Shown here: positions 6,091-9,017 of the stretch, one piece after another
How the letters are laid out: each line of letters opens with the position of its first letter
How positions within the stretch are numbered: the stretch's first letter is position 1
Source: an archaeon
GTDB taxonomy: Archaea > Nanobdellota > Nanobdellia > Pacearchaeales > GW2011-AR1
Assembly: GCA_025453475.1 (NCBI GenBank)
Contig: JALOQH010000053.1
Span: 1-9,017, forward strand
Direction: 5' to 3'
Length of the DNA stretch: 9,017 nucleotides
Position numbers and translations under genes: made by a program
Notes under the pieces: model-generated
The model's input: only the letters and a program-made list of their open reading frames with translations
Told to the model about the DNA's origin: nothing
Databases searched by the model: none

Positions 6091-6128
6091 ATGACTCAAT
6101 GCAGGATTTGCGGTGAGGAAAATTGCAA
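6091..6128 (+). repeat. 38-bp direct repeat, copy 1 (copy 2 at 6207-6244)
   Basis: The first 38 bases of the microprotein gene match the first 38 of the Nre gene with two differences, both at third codon positions and silent (ACT/ACG, AAT/AAC). Only silent changes suggests selection on the peptide after duplication, although two changes are few. Confidence 0.9.
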
Positions 6129-6210
6129 TCTCTGCTTTCCGCAGGGAGGATGCCCGCAATCAACAGATGAGGAGCACCGCAGCAAGAGAAAGTCAGAGAG
6201 GATAGTATGA
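6091..6210 (+). CDS. 39-aa Cys-rich zinc-finger microprotein upstream of nre
   Basis: Encodes 39 residues beginning MTQCRICGEENC, with cysteines at 4, 7, 12, 15 and 21, then a charged tail (DEEHRSKRKSERIV). The C-x2-C-x4-C-x2-C spacing fits a small zinc-binding knuckle. The first 12 residues equal those of the Nre protein just downstream, where C4, C7, C12 and H15 give the matching C-x2-C-x4-C-x2-H set. The stop overlaps the nre ATG as ATGA (6207-6210), so the two should be translated from one mRNA. A TATA box sits at the right distance from this ATG. It looks like a duplicated N-terminal finger of Nre that became a separate gene; a regulator or partner of Nre is possible but unproven. The alternative is a dead remnant of a partial duplication, though an intact frame, promoter and overlap argue against that. 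Confidence 0.72.
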   Translation: MTQCRICGEENCNLCFPQGGCPQSTDEEHRSKRKSERIV

Positions 6211-7382
6211 CGCAATGCAGGATTTGCGGTGAGGAAAACTGCAAGAAGCACAGTTTTCTTATCGGGAAGAAAGTTGAGATACGGCAGTTCTCAGGTTCCT
6301 CGCCGCCGGAGATTTTTGTCGGCAAATGGAACTATCCGAATGTCTATACCGGAATTCTCTCTCCCACAGAATCCGGCGACACCCAAATTCTTTCATCCGC
6401 TGAACTCTGGCATGAAAGAAAGCTTTCTATCCCCGAAATTCTTGATTTAAGAAACCAGCTTATATATGGAAGAGCTCAAAACAATGTAAAGCATCCTCTT
6501 TCCCAGAGTCAGACATCAAAATTCATCTCAGTAATGCAGGAAGTTGCAATGACCCATCGTTCCGTGTCAACAGAATTCAAATTAAAAAAGCCAATAACTA
6601 AGAATTATGAAAATGACAAGAAAACACCATTGATTGCAAAAGCAGCAGACATAGAGCACGCGAGGCTGCAGGAAAATCCTAAAATTCACTCAAAAGTTGA
6701 TTATTTGGTGAATGATACTGATGTAAAATCAACAACAGCAATGCTCGAGCTCCACAAATCAGGAATAAGCACCTCAAACATCATCAAGATTTTATCTGCG
6801 GGATTATTGGGATTAAAAAGCAATCGAAAATTAGTCCCAACAAGATGGAGCATAACCGCAGTTGATGATACTATCTCCAAAAATAAGTTAAAAACAATAA
6901 AACTCCTTCCTGAAATCCCGGAATTCCAGGTGTTTAACGCAGAATATCTCGGCAACCACTACGAATTTCTTCTTCTCCCCGATAAATTCTCTTTTGAAGT
7001 AATTGAAATCTCCCTCTCATCCGGGGGATACTGGCACGACTATGAAACATTCTTTCCAAGAAAAACATATGCGGACGATGTTACAGGAGCCTATTATGTA
7101 AACCGCCTCGCGCTCTGCGAATATCTTGAGCGCGTTCATAGACAAGCCAAATGCATTGTCTTCCGAGAAGTCCGCCCAGAATACACAACTCCGATGGGCG
7201 TGGGAATTCTGCGGGAAATCAGCAGAGCAGCTTTTTCCCGCCCAGCTCAGAAATTTTCAACATTGAATGACGCCCTAAACGCAATCCAGCATAGAATAAA
7301 ACAGCCAATCGCAAATTACACAACAAAATCAATTCTTCTAAGAGATTATGGGAAGCAGAGAAAAATTAGCCAGTTTTTCTAA
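6207..7382 (+). CDS. nreA: Nre-family DNA repair protein with N-terminal zinc finger and C-terminal PIP box
   Basis: A 391-aa protein of the archaeal Nre family (DUF650/DUF651). NreA of Haloferax has been linked to repair of DNA damage and to the sliding clamp PCNA; the biochemical activity is not settled. Order: a short zinc finger (C4, C7, C12, H15), the family signature GSSPPEIFVGKWNYPNVYTGIL (about residues 30-51), a Lys-rich middle, KLVPTRWSITAVDDTISK, YLGNHYEFLLLPDKFSFEVIE, and a C-terminal half with GGYWHDYETFFPRKTYADDVTGAYY and EVRPEYTTPMGVGILREISR. The last eight residues, QRKISQFF, fit the PCNA-interacting PIP consensus Q-x-x-I-x-x-F-F exactly and are placed at the extreme C-terminus as usual for this motif. 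The start is set by the ATGA overlap with the 39-aa gene. Its stop overlaps that of the convergent 45-aa gene by 4 nt. Family assignment is strong. Confidence 0.9.
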   Translation: MTQCRICGEENCKKHSFLIGKKVEIRQFSGSSPPEIFVGKWNYPNVYTGILSPTESGDTQILSSAELWHERKLSIPEILDLRNQLIYGRAQNNVKHPLSQSQTSKFISVMQEVAMTHRSVSTEFKLKKPITKNYENDKKTPLIAKAADIEHARLQENPKIHSKVDYLVNDTDVKSTTAMLELHKSGISTSNIIKILSAGLLGLKSNRKLVPTRWSITAVDDTISKNKLKTIKLLPEIPEFQVFNAEYLGNHYEFLLLPDKFSFEVIEISLSSGGYWHDYETFFPRKTYADDVTGAYYVNRLALCEYLERVHRQAKCIVFREVRPEYTTPMGVGILREISRAAFSRPAQKFSTLNDALNAIQHRIKQPIANYTTKSILLRDYGKQRKISQFF

Positions 7383-7516
7383 CCCCAGATAGATACGATA
7401 ATCCCGTATAGAACATTATAAACAAGTAGTACGCCATAAATCCACCCGAGAATTATAACAAGTTTAAGGGGCCAGCTTAAATCCCTGAATCTCAGTTTTT
7501 CTGCGTTTCTTGCCAT
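7379..7516 (-). CDS. 45-aa single-helix membrane protein downstream of TBP
   Basis: A complete frame from ATG 7516 to TAG 7379-7381. The N-terminus is basic and polar (MARNAEKLRFRDLSW), followed by one long hydrophobic stretch from about residue 17 to 43 (LKLVIILGWIYGVLLVY and onward), so the charged end is probably cytoplasmic. The ATG lies 4 nt after the TBP stop, implying co-transcription with TBP. The stop overlaps the convergent nre stop by 4 nt, filling the gap between the two genes almost completely. Not recognised as a known family; the hydrophobic profile and tight fit argue that it is real. Confidence 0.68.
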   Translation of the reverse strand: MARNAEKLRFRDLSWPLKLVIILGWIYGVLLVYNVLYGIIVSIWG

Positions 7517-7520
7517 AGAA

Positions 7521-8072
7521 TTACTCTTTCTTGCTTGCAGCTTTTATGTTCTTGTTCAGCTGAACCATTGCATCCTCAAGCTGCTGCTTGTTCTTTGTTC
7601 CTGTGCAAACAAGTTTTCCGTTTGAAAAAAGCAAAAATGTTGCTGTTGGCTCGACTAATTTATAAACCAGTCCCGGGAACTGCTCTGGTTCGTATTCTGT
7701 GTTCTCCAGTTGAAGAGCAAGATAATTCAAATTAAGATTCAGCTTGATGCTTCCGGATGCAACAATATTCTGCACAGTTATTTTCGGCTTGTCCGTGATG
7801 CGCACGCCTATTTTAGCAATCTGCTTTATGACCTGCTCAATAACTTCCTTAACTTGCGCTACGCTTTTCGTGCCTGTGCACACCAGATTTCCCGAAGAAA
7901 ACACTAAAACCGCGGATTTTGGCTCTTTTATTCTCAAAACAAGCCCTGGGAACTGCTCAGGATTGTATTCTGTATTGCTCTGAGTCTTTGCAAGCTGTGT
8001 TAAAGACACAGGTTTCCCCAGAGAAGTTGTAGCTACAATGTTTTGAACCTTAAGATTTGACTTTCCTGCCAT
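7521..8072 (-). CDS. tbp: TATA-box binding protein (TBP)
   Basis: A 183-aa archaeal general transcription factor. TBP binds and bends the TATA box and recruits TFB and RNA polymerase. The saddle fold is visible as two direct repeats, about residues 7-95 and 98-183, each with VQNIVA, NTEY-PEQFPGLV and an F-S-G/N-G-LVCTGTK strand ending in a helix. Both repeats keep the hydrophobic and Phe positions that contact the minor groove. The length is normal for archaea and there is no acidic C-terminal tail; the end is KAASKKE. ATG 8072 is supported by a TATA box about 25 nt upstream. It is followed 4 nt later by the 45-aa membrane protein gene. The ligase gene ends 97 nt upstream in the same direction. 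Confidence 0.97.
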   Translation of the reverse strand: MAGKSNLKVQNIVATTSLGKPVSLTQLAKTQSNTEYNPEQFPGLVLRIKEPKSAVLVFSSGNLVCTGTKSVAQVKEVIEQVIKQIAKIGVRITDKPKITVQNIVASGSIKLNLNLNYLALQLENTEYEPEQFPGLVYKLVEPTATFLLFSNGKLVCTGTKNKQQLEDAMVQLNKNIKAASKKE

Positions 8073-8092
8073 TTTATCGTCGGTGTATAGTC

Positions 8093-8101
8093 CTTATAAA
8101 G
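8093..8101 (-). promoter_or_regulatory. TATA box of tbp
   Basis: On the minus strand CTTTATAAG is centred about 25 nt upstream of ATG 8072. Two further TATA-like stretches lie behind it at 8108-8118 and 8130-8138, so several TBP-binding sites could sit in front of the gene for TBP itself. Confidence 0.6.
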
Positions 8102-8107
8102 AAAAAT

Positions 8108-8138
8108 GCTTTATAAACCTTTGTCCATAGCTTATAAG
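8108..8138 (-). promoter_or_regulatory. Additional TATA-like sequences upstream of tbp
   Basis: GGTTTATAAAGC (around 8108-8119) and CTTATAAGC (around 8130-8138) on the minus strand look like TATA elements or operator sites. They could give a longer second transcript or allow autoregulation. Evidence is only sequence resemblance in an AT-rich stretch. Confidence 0.3.
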
Positions 8139-8169
8139 AGCTTAAAACAAGGGTTTAAGCAGGTTTTAA

Positions 8170-9017
8170 CTACCTCTTGCCTTTTTTTGCAGCCTTTTTG
8201 ACGTCCTCAAGAGTATTGATATCGCTAATCCTTCTGTCTGGACGGTAGTTCGTAATCCTTGGAAAACGAAGAGCATAGCCTGAAGAGTAGCTTGGGCTCT
8301 CCTGAATGTTCTGATAGTTCACAGAGACAACAACTTTTGGCTTTATTTTAACCATCCCCGGCATCTCCTCAATAATTAATGGCTTCAGAATACTTGTCAT
8401 CTCAGCATAAGTTGTCCCTTCCTCTTCTTTCTCCTTTAATCCAGAGCTCACTTTGCCGACTTCTTTCAGCTCATCTCCATCTCTGCAGGCTAATATGTAA
8501 CTTGTCAGCCATCCCCCCCTCTTTCCTGTGCCGTATTCAGCACCAACAATCACTAAATCAAAATCATTCAGCACAGGTTTCAACTTTGCCATGTATCCAA
8601 CGCGCCTGCCCTGCTTGTACGGAGCATTCAATGTCTTAATCATCACCCCTTCTTCTCCGACTCCGAGCGCCTTTTGGTAAAATTTCTCTGCTTTCTCTTC
8701 ATCCGAAGTTACAATGAACTCAGACGGCTTAATTACCCACTCTTTTTCCTTTATAATTTTCTCAACAATTTTTCTCCTCTCGTTGAACGGTGAATCGAGA
8801 TAGCTCTTCCCGTCATAATAAAGCACATCAAAAACATTTATCTCAACAGGAAGCTCCTTTATCAATTTCTCAATATCATATTTTCTTTTTATTCTCTGAG
8901 ATATCGCTTCAAATGGCTTGTATTTGCCTTTCTTTGAATCATAGCCTACAATCTCAGAATCGAGAATAAAACTTTCTCCAACTACCCCGTTTTTTATAGC
9001 TTCAACAACATCCGGGA
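8170..9017 (-). CDS. lig: ATP-dependent DNA ligase, C-terminal part (5' end outside window)
   Basis: The open frame runs from the right edge to TAG at 8170-8172, giving about 281 residues; the N-terminal DNA-binding domain and motif I (KxDG, the adenylated lysine) lie outside. The enzyme seals nicks during replication and repair using ATP. Visible nucleotidyltransferase motifs in order: III (FILDSEIV), IIIa (FDVLYYDG), IV (GEEGVMIKTL), V (MAKLKP), the OB-fold part with DLVIVGAEYGTGKRGG, and motif VI near LRFPRITNYRPDR. These fit the archaeal/eukaryotic ligase I type and not the NAD-dependent bacterial LigA. The C-terminus ends in a Lys-rich tail (KKAAKKGKR). It may be far enough from tbp (97 nt) to be a separate transcript, since tbp has its own TATA box. 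Confidence 0.95.
   Translation of the reverse strand, partial: PDVVEAIKNGVVGESFILDSEIVGYDSKKGKYKPFEAISQRIKRKYDIEKLIKELPVEINVFDVLYYDGKSYLDSPFNERRKIVEKIIKEKEWVIKPSEFIVTSDEEKAEKFYQKALGVGEEGVMIKTLNAPYKQGRRVGYMAKLKPVLNDFDLVIVGAEYGTGKRGGWLTSYILACRDGDELKEVGKVSSGLKEKEEEGTTYAEMTSILKPLIIEEMPGMVKIKPKVVVSVNYQNIQESPSYSSGYALRFPRITNYRPDRRISDINTLEDVKKAAKKGKR

Overview
The window is archaeal and most resembles a DPANN-type genome (Woesearchaeota/Pacearchaeota-like), probably from a metagenome. It carries a TATA-binding protein, deoxyhypusine synthase, an archaeal ATP-dependent DNA ligase, an Nre-family repair protein, GatB of the archaeal tRNA amidotransferase and an archaeal DHH phosphoesterase. TATA-like boxes lie about 23-26 nt upstream of most first start codons, which points to leaderless mRNAs. 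Two secreted Cys-rich proteins have the modular tail-fibre-like look common in DPANN genomes. The phylum-level placement is inference; the archaeal placement is secure.

Left block (1-5704, all minus strand), in transcription order: surface protein B (5704-4851, frameshifted) - DHH phosphoesterase (4810-3743) - cis-prenyltransferase uppS (3746-3070, frameshifted) - deoxyhypusine synthase (2930-1996, internal deletion) - surface protein A (1965-1249, with a 60-bp internal tandem duplication) - gatB (from 1209, running off the left edge). DHH and uppS overlap by ATGA and form an operon. The two surface proteins share an almost identical N-terminal anchor and stalk, differ in their C-terminal parts, and both end in the same 27-bp element. 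That element also supplies the TATA box of the next gene.

Centre (5757-7382, plus strand): a 60-aa two-helix membrane protein, then a two-gene operon. Its first gene, absent from a normal length-cutoff gene call, is a 39-aa Cys-rich zinc-finger microprotein whose first 12 residues are identical to those of the second gene, an Nre-family DNA-repair protein ending in a perfect PCNA-binding PIP box.

Right block (7379-9017, minus strand): the 3' part of an ATP-dependent DNA ligase, then TBP, then a 45-aa single-helix membrane protein 4 nt behind TBP whose stop overlaps the nre stop tail-to-tail.

The oddest property of the window is that four genes between 1.8 and 5.6 kb each carry one short structural lesion: a 60-bp duplication, an internal deletion of roughly 70-85 bp, a deletion of about 13 bp, and a 14-bp duplication. 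Two of them hit genes expected to be essential. Either this lineage or population has real slippage-type mutations, or the contig has local assembly errors; raw reads would decide. No tRNA, rRNA, CRISPR array, insertion sequence or phage gene was recognised.
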